Source: Gnetum montanum
Taxonomy: Eukaryota > Streptophyta > Gnetopsida > Gnetales > Gnetaceae
Direction of reading: 5' to 3'
DNA: 64,000 nucleotides
Assembly (NCBI GenBank): GCA_015680685.1
Contig: MNCI01007673.1
Coordinates: forward strand, 6,830 to 70,829
A program made the translations under genes and the position numbers. A model generated the notes under the pieces. It was not told where the DNA came from. It made no database searches and worked only from the letters and a program-made list of their open reading frames with translations. This document shows, in pieces, positions 25,296 to 38,059 of the stretch (its first letter is position 1; every line of letters starts with the position of its first letter).

Positions 25296-25310
25296 AAAAA
25301 AAGGGAAGAT
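25296..25310 (+). promoter_or_regulatory. Polypurine tract of the copia element
   Basis: AAAAAAAGGGAAGAT ends at the first base of the 3' LTR (TGTTGACC). Confidence 0.7.
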
Positions 25311-26632
25311 TGTTGACCTTTTGGTATGTCAAAACCTTAAGGAAAATGGAGAAAAAAAGGATGTTTGTATGGTTGTTGCATTTCCACAACAATAACATGG
25401 AAAAGAACTCAAGGAGGCTTGGACAAGAACTCAAGAAAGCATGGATATCTTGCACAAGGACTTCATAAGTAAATTGGAAGCAATGGCAAGCTTAAGAGGA
25501 AGCTAAATGTGTCTATTTGTGTTTATTTTTATTGAGGATGATTCTTGGATGTTGTGCAATATTTCAATGTGTTTTTGGCTTATTTTGATGAGTTTAGGAG
25601 ATTATAGGATCTTTGGAGACTTGTTTGGAGGCATCTGAAGGCTTCCAACATCAAAACGAGAATTTTTATTTTTGCACCCTATAGAAGAGACATCTCTCCT
25701 AAAGAGTAGATGTCTTCCAAAAATAGGAGATGTATCATTTGGAAAGAAGACATCTCACTTTCAAAAGATACATCTTCCAAAAATAGGAGACGTCTCCTTT
25801 GGAAAGAAGACATCTCACTTTCAGAAGAGATGTCTTCCCAAATTTGAAGTCAATTTCATAGAGACGTCCTAATCTCAAAGGAGACATCTATCCTAGTTGT
25901 TAGATAGCTATTGCATGAATTCTAAGGTGATTTAGGAAATTTCAAGGCTATAAGAAGACTTCACTCTCTTGGGTTTTGAGCAAGAATTATGCATGAAATT
26001 TTTGCTATCAAAGTAATCACTATATATTATACTTTTGTATCTAGTTTGTCATATCATTTTCTTATGTATTGTACTTCATTATCATATCATAGGTGCTATT
26101 GCATTGAGTGTTACTATACTTTGCTTCAAAGTACAATGAACTACAAATTATTTGCATCCTTTCCTTATAATTTTTTTCTTTTCTTTTTCTCCCACTAGGA
26201 TTGATGTGCTTCTTGCAAGAAGGCATCATCATTGAGCTTGTTGGGACCTAGCTGGGTTGAGTGGCTAGTGCAACATCACAACACTCTGAAGTAGAGCTTA
26301 ATTTGTAAATGTTGTGAGATTCTTAAAATCACATTCTAAGCTTATCAATCCCTAGTCAAGTTGAGTGATTTTCATTGACAAATCACTCCAAAGTGAAGCT
26401 TAGAGCTTGTACAGGGTGTTGTACTCTTCAAACCATATTTTGAGAGAAACAAAGTCTAGAGGTATGCAAGTGAACTACCCTCCAAGTGTGGAGTACCCAA
26501 GTTGGGGAACCATGTAATTTTGGGTATGGTTTCTGTGGCTATAAATTTTGATTTGGGGAACATATTCTTCCTCTCCCCATCCCTTATCACTCAACTCCCT
26601 CTCCCCCACCTCACTAAGTTCTACAATCTTTA
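25311..26632 (+). repeat. 3' LTR of the copia element
   Basis: 1322 bp. It is about 60 bp longer than the 5' LTR because of a 60-bp tandem duplication at 25714-25833 (CTTCCAAAAATAGGAGA... twice). That duplication gives the frame at 25672-25872 its repeated 20-residue unit; it is not a gene. Confidence 0.85.
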
Positions 26633-26637
26633 ATAAG

Positions 26638-27060
26638 ATGGTAATGAAGGTATCAAAATGCTAATTATATTCATTTTTAGGTAGGTTCTTAGGTTATAAT
26701 AAAATAATAGTTGATAAGAATGATAGATATAAGACAACATTTATCATAAAATGGGATACATTAACATACAAAAAAATGTCCTTTTGCTTATTAAATATAG
26801 AGGCTACATTCCAATGAGCTATGGATATTACATTCAAAGTACTTATTCAAAAATTGGTGGCAATTTATTTGGATAATATCATCGTATATTCAAAGCATGA
26901 ATTAGATCATATTTCCCATATATACCAAATATTTTATAAATTTAAATAATTTTTAATTTCATCAAATCCTAGTAAATGTATCTTTAGAGTAAAATTAGGA
27001 ATGTTACCTAGACATAATGTCTTGAAAAGAAATAGCTATTGATCAATCTAGAATACAAGC
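26638..27060 (+). pseudogene. pol: Reverse transcriptase palm part, element E
   Basis: It continues the RT interrupted at 20764. Readable blocks are KTTFIIKWDTLTYKKMSFCL (usual KTAFxTPWGxxxYxxMPFGL), ATFQ, AMDITFKVLI, then YLDNIIVYSKHELDHI, where the catalytic YxDD is YLDN, and NPSKCIFRVKLGML (usual NPKKCxFxVxxGxLLGH). The second catalytic aspartate is lost and stops are frequent. Confidence 0.8.
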
Positions 27061-27239
27061 TATTCAAGATATATAACATCCTATGAACAAAAAGTCATTA
27101 AGTTCATTCATTGAAAAGATAAATTTTATCAAAAACTTTATACTAGATTTCACATAAATAACCAAATATCTTTTACACATGTTAAAAAAGGATGTTGAAG
27201 TAAGAAAGACAAATGAATCAATTAAATCATTAGATTCAA

Positions 27240-27660
27240 CTAAAAAAGGCATTATGGAAGCCCCACATATAGTAAATCCTAAGCTAAAGTAGGATTTTTT
27301 GTTATATGCTTATGTTAACAAAATATCTAGCTATAGTATTAACACAAAAATGGAAAATAAGTAAATATAATTAAATTTTTTGATTAATAGTTAAAAGAAG
27401 CTAAGAAAAACTACTTGAAACTTAAAAAATAAGAATTTTCTATTATAAAAGCTCTAGGATATTTTAAGTATTATTTATAAAATACTATAGTACATATTAT
27501 TACTATAAAGCTAGTTGTAAGATAATTTTTATCTCTGAATGAGATTGATCTCAAAAGAGCTAAATGGATAATTAAGCTATAGCAATTTAATTTTAACTTA
27601 GAGACCTATAAAATAGCTAAAAATATGGGAGTAATCAAAGTGATGTAAAAGGACCCAAAC
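27240..27660 (+). pseudogene. pol: RT-linked RNase H of element E
   Basis: Reading through stops and shifts gives EAKKNYLKLKK, IVKALGYFKYYL and LSLNEIDLKRAKWIIKL, then FNLELETYKIAKNMG, which is the usual order of the Ty3/gypsy RNase H tether (YxxxEK, ALxxFRxYL, RLxRWxxxLQEF, IxxRxxxxN). Confidence 0.55.
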
Positions 27661-27879
27661 ATGAGATACTAGCTTTTATTAAAATTTGAAATTTTTATCC
27701 TCATATAGATAGGTTTCTCACTAAGCAAGAAATTTCCAAAAATTTTACTAAAGGTCAAAAAATATTTTGTCAATAAAACAAAAAAGTATATTTTTACCTT
27801 AGGGATTTTATATAGAAAATATTTCAAAGAAATCTTACTAGAATGTATATCTAATTATAGGATTGAAGAAATCTTGAAA

Positions 27880-28100
27880 TAATTTCATGATCATAGAGTC
27901 TTGTATTATGAATCCCCAAGAGCTATGATGCAAGATATTCTAAGATATGGATTTTACTAGCATACAATATATAAGGACTTTCATGACAAGATTCTAACTT
28001 GCTATAAATGTAAAATCCATAGACCAAGATTAAGAAAAGCAAGTGCTCCATTGAAACTAGTGAAACACCATAAAAATTTGCATGTTATAGTCAATCTTTA
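27880..28100 (+). pseudogene. pol: Integrase zinc-binding part of element E, truncated
   Basis: Frame with DILRYGFYWHTIYKDFHDKI, CYKCKIHRPRLRKASAPLK corresponds to the integrase HHCC segment (GFYWPTIFxDA, CxxCQxxxxxxRKxxxPL). The catalytic core is absent. The sequence changes to the leader of element F within the next 50-100 bp. Confidence 0.6.
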
Positions 28101-28890
28101 TCATGTAGCTTTCACCCCATGAAGCCCAAGGAAAAACTTCATTACAAATGTGAAGATTGTAGCCCACAATGGGAAATTTCTCATACTTTATGTTTTTAGG
28201 ACTAAACAATGCCTCATAAGTGTCAAAGCCTCATTTCCCAAGTGAAAAAAATCACCTAGTATCTATATTTGGGATTTGGGAGGGGGTGGTTAAAATGCCT
28301 TTTGGAATGTCAAAAAAGAAAATTTGATGGGTTTTATGGGGGGTATACAATTTTCTATGTTGAAGCACATGTAGGAGGGTAAATCTCATCTACCTCTAGC
28401 ATGGAGGGATGGGATTTTTGGAAACTCCCCCCTTCAGCATGGAAACCACATGCACAATCTAGAAACCTTCCCCTCTTAGTGTGGAAGTTTTTCCCCAATA
28501 TGGAGTCTTCACCCCTAGCGTTGAAAATTACATCCCCCAATGTGGAACTGAAAAAACCAAAATTCATCACTTCGTGCACTTCAACATTGACTAGCCACTT
28601 CAGCAAGCATGGTGGAGAGCTCAACATGGAAGCCCTAGTTACTATTTATAGTAAATTGAATGGCCATGAAGGGAAGCACTTACTATGTATAGTAACCTCC
28701 CAAATTTGGGCACCCATCTCACCTAAATTTAATAGCCATTTTTTCATCCCATTCATGGCCCAAAAAACCTATCAAAGCCAACCTCAAATACCATTTATAG
28801 GCTCTAGAATTTTACAAGGTTCAAAATGTTACATTATTTAGCAAGGAACTCAAGATTATTTACAAGTTCCCATACTTACATTCTCTTGAA

Positions 28891-29052
28891 CCCTAGTGTG
28901 GAAGCCTTATAACCTTGAGACTTGTGAACTTTTGGTGTTAAAGTTGCATTTTTGAGACTCCCAATCCCTAGTGTGGAAGCATTATAGCCTTGAGACCTAT
29001 GGACTTTTGATGTCAAAGTTGCATTTTTGGGGCTCCCAATCCCCAGTCTAGA
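28891..29052 (+). repeat. Tandem repeat, 2 x 75 bp plus a partial third
   Basis: Units start CCCTAGTGTGGAAGC at 28891 and 28966; a third start (CCCCAGTCTAGAG) occurs exactly 75 bp later at 29041. It lies in the presumed LTR of element F. Confidence 0.8.
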
Positions 29053-30000
29053 GAAATCTGATAGCTAAATTTCTCACTTTTCTCACCCCCTAGTAGTGAT
29101 CCAACTTGTAGATCTGAGGTTGCAGCTGAATAGGTTCAATAGCATTAGGTGTGACTTAGAATTTGGATCGTGATGTAGATGACATCAGCTTCAATGGGCT
29201 TTAAACTCTTGCATAAGTGAACCCTCTTTCTACTCATCTAGGCACCATTTGTACACATTTCTCTAACCTACACTTTATTCTTTCTCAATAAAGTTCTAAT
29301 TTTTGGATTTTATGTACATAATATATTTGCTTATTATCTATGCATCATTTTAGATTTGTTATTAGTTTTACATTTTATTTTATTTTATTACCATGATTTT
29401 CATTCCATAAGTCCTTGGTTGATCTATTGGACCAACTATGGTATCCTAAATCCTATTTTTTTAGTGGAAGCCCTAGGGATTTTTGGGTTGAGGAAATGTT
29501 GCACTAAGGATCCTCGGTTTAGTTTTGGTGACCATGGTTTTTAGTCACAATAGTTTTTCTTGGTGGTAGAATGAGGACCTTCATCCAAATTCTATGATCA
29601 AATATATTCTTTTCATTTCCCTTTACAAGCTTTTCCTTGATTTTTGTAGCAAACACCTTTAAACCTGACTCATAATCAATGTTGAAATTCATCCTCATTT
29701 GCTCCCAAATCCCAACATGGGAGTGGTAGGTGTTTTGGCTTTGAAATTTTTACATTCATTGCTATATATTTCTAAAGCCAGTGTTGATTTTTTTTGGTGA
29801 ATTTCCTTATTCCCCTTGGCTGCCAAAATCTCCCTATAGTAGAAACCTCAACATGGAATCTACAAGTGGTTTCGATGCCAAAATTTCACAAGACTAGCTA
29901 TGAATTTTTTAGCCAATTTCTCTAGCTTCTATAATGGATGGTTCAACCCTTCTAGAACCCATTCAATTTTTGGGAGTTGGCTCTTCCCACCCCCACCACN

Positions 30001-30410
30001 TGGGAGAGGCTTAATACCAACTTTGCCAAAACCAAAAGCCTTCTTTCATATTTCCTGCAAACAAAACTTCTATAAGATCAATGAGCACCTCCCCCTAAAC
30101 CAAAACTATAACATGGAATTTGGAGGTGGTTGGGTGGTAGCTTGTCACTTTTTTCTAGCCTTTCCCCTTATCAACATTGGTTTAGGATGTGTGGGATTCC
30201 CATTATCTCACCCCCTTCTTCCCCCTTGCCATACCTAGTGTGGAATCAGTTGGGAGGCCAACATGGGAGAGGCTTAATACCAACTTTGCCAAAACCAAAA
30301 GCCTTCTTTCATATTTCCTGCAAACAAAACTTCTATAAGATCAATGAGCACCTCCCCCTAAACCAAAACTATAACATGGAATTTGGAGGTGGTTGGGTGG
30401 TAGCTTGTCA
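30001..30410. repeat. 147-bp direct duplication beside an N
   Basis: 30001-30147 and 30264-30410 appear identical, and the first copy starts immediately after the single N at 30000. Two copies without a visible difference in a heavily decayed element indicate an unmerged contig overlap more than an old duplication. Confidence 0.85.
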
Positions 30411-30979
30411 TAGTAGTTGCTATGAATTCTTTCCTCCAAGGCCAGCATTGAAGCTCTATTCTATTTCACTTTTTGTTGCTAATTTTCTTTCAATTTCTAA
30501 AGTAGGTGGTGTAGCCCTTTTGAAAATTATGAAACTTCCAAATGTTAGCTTCCCCCATTTTTCCAAGCTAGGAGAATTGACATCCTACTAAAACCAATTT
30601 TTAGTAGTAAAACTAAAAATTTCCACTTTGGTTGTTAGTCTTCCCCTTCATCAAAATTGAGTTAGAAGGTGTGAGATTTCCATTATCTCACCTCACCTCT
30701 TTCTCCCCCTACCGTACCTAGTGCAGAGGTAGTTGGGATGCCAACTTGGGTGAGGCTTGCAACCAATGTTTCCAACTTTCCATTCTTGGTAAAGGGGGAA
30801 ACCCTTCTTATCCCCCACTTACAAATTATAGTAAGAGCCTCATTTTTTACAATTTTTGTTTCCTTTAAAATTTTTTGAATTCCATTTGCTAAAATTTCCC
30901 TCTATTTTACCATTTATAGCCTATTTTTAAGTCATTCTCAGTACTATAGCCATGTCTTTCCAATAGTCCACCAAATTTC

Positions 30980-33060
30980 CCTTCATCCTCACTAGTGAAG
31001 ATCATAGCCAACAAGCCATGAGGGCCTATGATCCCAAAGACCTTTCCATCATTGAGTTTAGGTGATCTTTGAGGGTCAGAAGGGAAATTCTTGATTTTGC
31101 AACCATAAATGAAGATCGTTATAACTTCATTTATGCTAAAATATAGGTAGGCATGCTAATTCCACCTATTGAAGTAGAGGTCAAGAGGGAGTTTGAACTC
31201 ATACAAAAGAGTGGGAAGGAGTACAACCCTTCCCCATATGACCAAATTCCCCTTAATGACATCTCTATTAGCATCCTAGCCTAATTGATTATCATGGAAG
31301 AGAAAGATGACAAGCATAGCTCTAAGGAACAAGAGGAAGAGGAGGATGAAATTAAGGTAGAATTTGAGGCTAAAAACATCCTAGGAGGACTATTCCAACA
31401 AACATTTCCCAAGGTCATGACACCTTCCTCTAATGCTTTTGTTTTCTCCATGGGCATGGTGCCACCATCTTCCACTTGTTTCTATCCTACTACGATGGAT
31501 CCCATGCCAACTATAGCCACATATCAAACTCATCCAATGCCATAAACAACAAACTATAACACATTAATGCCATTTACAATACAATCTTGATATATAAAAC
31601 CATCATTGGTAGTTTTTATCAGCACAAACCCACTAATTACTCATGTGGGGTCCACCATGGAACCCCAAGCAACATAAGGGTCACACACCCCATTTGTCCT
31701 GTTTGTGCCTCAGGTGCCAAAACAAACATCCTTTTCTTTGTTTAGCCCATAAGACACAATCATAATGTAACCTCTTCCTTCTATCATGCAACCCATAATG
31801 AGGCCACAAGCCTCCTAACAGATTTCACAACCATATGTGCAAACTCCAAAACCTATGGGGCCACCGTAAGGCTTGGATCAAGCCTTCCAAATGATCTAAG
31901 ACCTGATAGAAGAGTTGAAAAGGCTTAAAGCCTCTAGCTCATGAATTGTCAAGATTATGGATTTCTACCAAGACAATCCCATAGTTCCTATAGTCCCACC
32001 CTTGACACTTCCTCCTGGTGTCCCTATTCCCTAATTTATAAAATATAATAGAGAAGATGACCTTAATGCTCATCTTATTATCTTTCAATTTGAATGTTTA
32101 CTCTTGCAACCATGGCCTCACACCATCATGAGGATTTTCCATATGTCTTTGACTGGGAAAAAACTTGATTGGTGCCATGGATTACCTAGAGGGTCCATAT
32201 CCTTTTTAGAGGACTTAGTACCATAGTTTGTCAATTTCCTCAAGTATAACTTGAAGCCTAATACAATACTTGACCAACTCATGAAGGTTGAGTAGGGATT
32301 CCTAGAACCTATGTAGAAATTGATTCAGTGGTGAAATGGACTATTTAATGAAATACTAGAGCCTATAGCTAAAGCCCTCTTATTAGCCATATTTAAGGGA
32401 GTAGTTAATTACTTCATCAAGTATAAACTCTACCACATTGAGCCATGATCCCTCAGCTAGGAATTCTCTTAAACTAAAACTATAGAGGATGCTATGGAGG
32501 CCAGTCATGATCTAGCCTATATAGCATATAAAAACCAACACACTCGAATAGACAAAAGAAAGAGTAAACAAAGCAACACAACCATAGCAACTGTAACAAA
32601 AGAAACAAAGACTAGAAACCAAGGGCCAAAGACCAATCCACCTAAGTTCCCTACTAATGGCTATAATGGACAACCATCAACCTTTGGGGCCCCTATATTG
32701 ACAACAATTGAACCTAACTTTGAAAGGAAGGATAGGTCTAAATACACTAAGCTACCATTAAAACCATCTAGGTTTCTAGACTAACTATTAAAAAATGGGT
32801 GCATGCAACATAAACAAATGATTGAAGACACTTAAAGGAAACATGAGAATCTATGCGAAATAGCCAAAGACCCCTCTTGGGCAATGAAAGATGACTTAAA
32901 AATACATAAATACTTCAAGTTATACCACTTTTTCCATTATCATCAACTACTTGGTCATGACACAAAATTCTACCTTGCCCTAAAGGATGACCTACAAAGG
33001 ATTCTAGTCTTAGATACTTTCAACCAAGTTTAGCCCTAAAACTAGTCAATGCAAGTTTAC
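30980..33060 (+). pseudogene. gag: Gag of element F (Tat lineage), degenerate
   Basis: It parallels the gag of element A block by block. The N-terminal part has YNFIYAKI, then an acidic stretch (31285-31545). The core has DFYQDNPIVPIVPPLTLPPG, NAHLIIFQFECLLLQPWPHT, MSLTGKKLDW and LVNFLKYNLKPNTILDQLM. The C-terminal knuckle-like motif HYHQLLGHDTKFYLALKDDL matches A's CEYHQCNGHGTDYCFTLKQD but has lost its cysteines. Numerous in-frame TAA/TAG stops replace glutamine codons. F is an older relative of A in the opposite orientation. Confidence 0.75.
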
Positions 33061-33619
33061 AAAGATTCATTAAATGTTATTGATAGCCCTTATGTTATTT
33101 CAGCATGCAACATTGATAATTATTGGAGACCTCCAAAATAACCATTCATGATTCAAGTACCCCTCTATGATGAAAGGGCTTCTTTAGCTTCCCACAGCTT
33201 AAGAACTTCTTTTGTCATAAGAGTACCATGACAAGTGTCTCTAAGGGAACATTTGTCATCAAGGTCCTCCAACCCAATACAACCAAAGAAGTCATAGCCC
33301 AAACAACTACACAATGGCCCCTTGTTGTAGCTAATGCTACTGCATCTTCCTAATAGCCAATGGCTAACAACCAAAAAACTTCAACCAAACAAAGGAAGAA
33401 TCATAAGAAAAAGCTTGACAACAAGGGAGACAAGTAGATGGAGGCACAAAAGGAAGTGGGTTCACCAAAGCCCACTCCCATTTCAACTATACCCATGACC
33501 TCCTCTACCCCAACCCCTTCAACAAACAAGCCATAGGAGGATACTAAAGCCCACAACCAAAATAACAAGGAAAAGCCACAATATCCATAGCCTAATGCCA
33601 AAGTTCACATTTTGGAATG

Positions 33620-34130
33620 CATGGAGGAAGTAAAGCATAACTAAGCGATAAGCCCATGACCAATGATAAAAAATTCCTTAGTGCAATGGACCAAGCTAGG
33701 CAATCCCTTAAGTAGGGAAAAATAAATTTAAGCTTATATGACCTAATCATGACTTTTTCCACACATCATGAGGTGCTAGTCAAAATGTTTACTTCCACTC
33801 TTGTTAGTGAGAACATCCCCATAATGAGAAATCCATTCATGTAGTGATGATTTATCCCTCACTAGGAGAGGAGCAGTCAACACCCTTAACATTTTGCAAT
33901 AGCAAAATTAAGGTAAATCCCCAAAATGATGTAGTGACCACAATCCCTTTATTCATAACCATATGCATAGGATAATTTAGAATACAGTAGGTGCATGTTG
34001 ATGATAGAGCTGCAAGTAACTTCATTCCTTACACCATTATTGTTATAACACTCCTAATAGAATGGATACATTGATAATGGCTTATAAAGCTTCCTTTCTT
34101 TTATTTTTTAGAGCTTGAATATCTTTGCTA
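33620..34130 (+). pseudogene. pol: Protease region of element F
   Basis: Readable blocks are YDLIMTFSTHHEVLVKMF and VHVDDRAASNFIPYTIIV. The second corresponds to A's protease active site VHVDDGAATNVVSYAII, with the conserved Gly changed to Arg. No RT or integrase of F follows, so F is truncated here or displaced by older DNA. Confidence 0.65.
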
Positions 34131-37100
34131 AGTCTTCTCTACCTTCATAATCTTAGATCCTTATTGTAAGGAGCTAATGGTGGGACCAATAGTGAAATAA
34201 ACTATAGCTAATGGGAGTGTTAGGCTTAAAGTTGAGTGCAATGAAACTTGTTTCTCACAAGGTTTTCCATAGCTAAAATAGTTTCTACTTCTAGTAGCCT
34301 TAGCATAGCTCATGTCATTTTTTTTTTTTTGCAATTTTAGCGCTTTAATTGAATAATAGATTATGTGATAAAGCCAAAAAGGAATTGAAATTAAAACTTT
34401 TATTTTAAAGTAATAAGTTAAACTTGTTCATTCAACTAGATTTTATAATCCACAAAAGCTATTATTCCAAAAATATTTTCGAGCTTATTGCACAAGCATG
34501 TAGAAATGCATGAAGGAACATAAACCATTATTCAAGCTTTAATACTTCCATAGCTATTTAGCTTAGGAACCCTCTCTTCTTTTAGCATAAAATCTCCTTT
34601 CAATATTAAGCTCTCTTTCTTTTTAGTAATAATTTACTTGCAGTGCTACAACCTTATAAAGTCTACTCCATGAAATGTCCAGAAATGTACCAACACTTTC
34701 TTTTTAGGGTTTTTTTTTAAAAAAAATTTGATTAAAATAATTGTTGTAGCTCTAATTTTGATGAATCAAAGATTTGATCTAGCATTTTCAACTATTATGG
34801 ACACATTGATAAGGTCATATTCTATGTAGGACATCATTCTAAGATAGTTCAATAATAAAAATATTTTAAGATATATTTATTTTTTATTAAAAACTAGCTC
34901 AACATTCTAGTTGAATGATAAAAATTTAAAGGGGTATGGCCTAGGTAGGAATAGAATTGTAAATGCTCCATGAACAAAGTGTTATGGAATCATGTGTGAA
35001 TGACACATAATAATGAATGCATAATAAAATATTTATAAAAGCATAATATGTTACAAAAGAAAAACTTGCAAGTTTAATATAATTTCAATAGTCAAGCATT
35101 ATGTAAAAGACCTATAATTGAGCATCAATAGTACTAAGAAGGAAATAACACCAAACTTTAACAATATACTCTAACTTACAATTGTATTTATTAAATAATA
35201 AATAATATAATCCTATTATTTATAATTAATAAAATTTAAAATAATTTATTAAAATACATCTAACAACTTTAAATAAATAATGAAACTTAAGCAAATTTTA
35301 AGTTGTAATAAATATCATTTTCATGGATGCTTTAAAAACAAAGGGAAAATTTTGTAGGATAATAATCAAGTCTACTCTTATATTATGCTAAATGTTGAAC
35401 TATAGCAAAGATGCATGAATTACAAATGATTTTGACATAAATGAAAATGTTTAAATAGCTGTTAAATGTTATAAGAAGAGATAAATTACCTAATAAAGGA
35501 GTTGAATGTCATAAGAAGCTGCTTCAATTTCAAATAAGCTACAAGAATAACATCTTAAATGCTTTGGGCATGTGCAAAGAAGATTAAATAATAAGTCTAT
35601 TAAAAAGGGTTGTTACATCATTATTTTGGAAAAGTCATTGAAAGAAAGACAAAAAAATACATGAGAAAAAATGATTGAAGATAATCTTTTGAAAGAGACA
35701 AATGATGAAAGAGAACCAATGTCATCATTAGAAAAAAGATAGAATTATGATGATGATATTGATGATTTCCATTAATACTTAACATATCCTATTGAGTAGA
35801 TTATGATATTATAATAATGATGTAATTAGTAATTTATGGTGTAATAATATAATCATATTGAAAGAAGTTTTGAGATTTCTTTTTGCTTAATTATAAGCAA
35901 AAGAAGATAGCAAACAATCCTTCACTAGTAAAGATGATTTACATTGTAAGAGATGAGTTAAAGCATCAACTATGAAAATAAGGTACTAGATATTTTAATA
36001 ATCTTATGTTTGAAACAAAAAGCTAAAAGACACTTTTAAAAGTTCAATGAATGTTGTTAAAGTTTGATGATAGAATGGATGAACTTCCAAAAGGATTTTT
36101 ACAAACTATAAAATTTCTTATGTCATTAATTCTACTTTCATTGTAGAGATCTCAAATATATTTACATATTGGATGTGCCCTATTTATAAAGAAGATTCAA
36201 TCCAAAAAGTGGAAAAATTGTTAAAGAATGATAACCAAAACTTAAATCAAAATTCTAGAGACATTTGGTCATGGTTTAAATTTAACTGTAAATGTGCATA
36301 TAAATAAGGTTATCATGTATAATATGACTAAAGAAGAATGTGCATTTATCATTGATATAAGAGGAAATTAAAAAGCTGATATTAAAAGGTAGTCCAAAGA
36401 AGTACAAAGCTAAACCAGATACATATTAATGAATAGCCCTTTTTTTAACTACATCAATATATCTATGTTCATTCATCAACATCAACAGAGCCAAAAATTC
36501 ATTGACACATTAGCATTGATATAATGCTAATAAATGCCTATAAATATGAGTGTACCTATGGCATTTATGAGCTCTATCAATTTATTTCCAATTTTATTAA
36601 TTTTAGTAGAGCTCTATCAATTTATTTCCATAGAAGTTAGTATCTATATTATTCAGTAAGTGCTTACTACATGATATGAAGTGATTATATGGGGTTCTTT
36701 CTTAAGTGCATTATACTTGGGCATAATTCATGATGATACTTTGTATAATTTTAGCACTCTAACTTAGTTTAATATTTTCTTATTAGTAATTTACTTCGAT
36801 TATTAATTATTCTCATACATTTAGTTAATATTTTACTTCCACAATGCATCTTAATTATGTAGAATGATTATGACTAATTTTCAGGATAAACATGTTATCA
36901 TTTGGTAATACTAGCAATGTTGTCACTTAGTATACCCATTAGTGAACACTTGGTAACCAAGTAATGATAGCATAAATTTAGGATATGTATAGAAAATTGA
37001 AAATGGATTCTTATCACATATCCTAGATTAGGATTTTCTTTCTTGTTCATTATATTAATTAGATAAATTCTTATATTTTAATATTATTTTATCATGATCT

Positions 37101-38059
37101 TTAAACATCAAAGGTAATATGCCTAAAATACACTTAACCATGCAAACTAAAGGCCAAGACAAGTATGGTTGGAAAGACATCAACTTGTGATCATGTTTAG
37201 CTATTTAGATGTAACTTTCGTCTAGTTTACATATTACGATTAGGTTACTACTTCTTGTTGGTTTCATTGCTAGGCTCATAGGATCTATGTCACTCATCAT
37301 TATTAGTATCATCATTGAGGACTAGTGCTAGTGTTCAAGATTAGTATAAATCATTAACAATCACTGTTAGAACATTAATCATTTATTTCTTAGAAAATAT
37401 TATTATTATTTTATTCAATCACATGCATTAATATCAAAATGTCTTCTTCTTGCATATTGAATTCTTCATGTATTAACAATTCAAAAAGGGGAAAAGATAG
37501 AACAACAAAAAATAATGATAATGTGTCCTATCAAGTCAAAGTAATCTACTAGCGTCTAAATTGTTACTATTTGGATTTTTCCATCATCCTTCACTAAGAT
37601 GAAAAAATGAGATGAAAAGACTTGGATGGTAACATTGTGTTGCCATCTAATCATTCATCTCCATGAATTCTCATGAAAGCATTGATAAAATGTTGACTAA
37701 AATTATCTTTAATTGACTAAAAAGTACTTGATGAAATATCTAGGCCATAACAACCCACTAAAGCCTAACTCTAAAAGGACCACTTCCTAGAGGCTCACCA
37801 TGAAATGGATAAGGGGAAAGGATCTACCATCCCTTTAATTGTATAATATGAAAATATGAAAATTAATTATTATTCATAAAGATAAAACTATTAAAATCCT
37901 CCCTTCTTCAATGTAAAAGATACAAGTAACCCATGGTTATACTTAGCCTTTGTAAGTAACCAAGAAATAGGGAGAATAGGATCCAATCCCAAAATGACCT
38001 CTAGGATTAGGCATTATAATAGGTCATAAAAATAAAATTGAACTGATCATGTAAGTAGA
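34131..38059. other. AT-rich region, nothing recognised
   Basis: Dense stops in all frames. Minor features are a 14-16 bp T run near 34317 and a 22-bp direct repeat (GAGCTCTATCAATTTATTTC...) at 36569-36590 and 36609-36630. The right part may include the 5' LTR and leader of element D, but I cannot place the ends. Confidence 0.5.

Larger units (their letters stand above)
20765..26632 (+). mobile_element. SIRE/Maximus-like copia element with pol deleted
   Basis: Direct LTRs (20765-22025, 25311-26632) begin TGTTGACCTTTTG, and a perfect 5-bp TSD ATAAG lies at 20760-20764 and 26633-26637. The right LTR terminus has decayed from CA to TA. PBS (22028-22040) and PPT (25296-25310) set the plus orientation. 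The 3.3-kb interior contains gag remnants and no integrase, RT or RNase H motif, so most of pol is gone or was never there. It interrupts element E's RT. Confidence 0.85.
28100..30970 (+). mobile_element. Probable LTR and leader of element F
   Basis: The segment precedes the gag of element F. It has an AATAAA signal at 29287-29292 and a repeated 75-bp block. Frames at 28355-28841, 29356-29544 and 29900-30591 look like by-products of pyrimidine-rich or repeated sequence. LTR ends, PBS and TSD could not be located, so the split into LTR and leader is open. Confidence 0.35.

Noticed and set aside
28355-28841. Overlapping ORFs of 90 and 146 codons on opposite strands.
   Set aside because: They lie in the presumed LTR of element F and have no recognisable domain.
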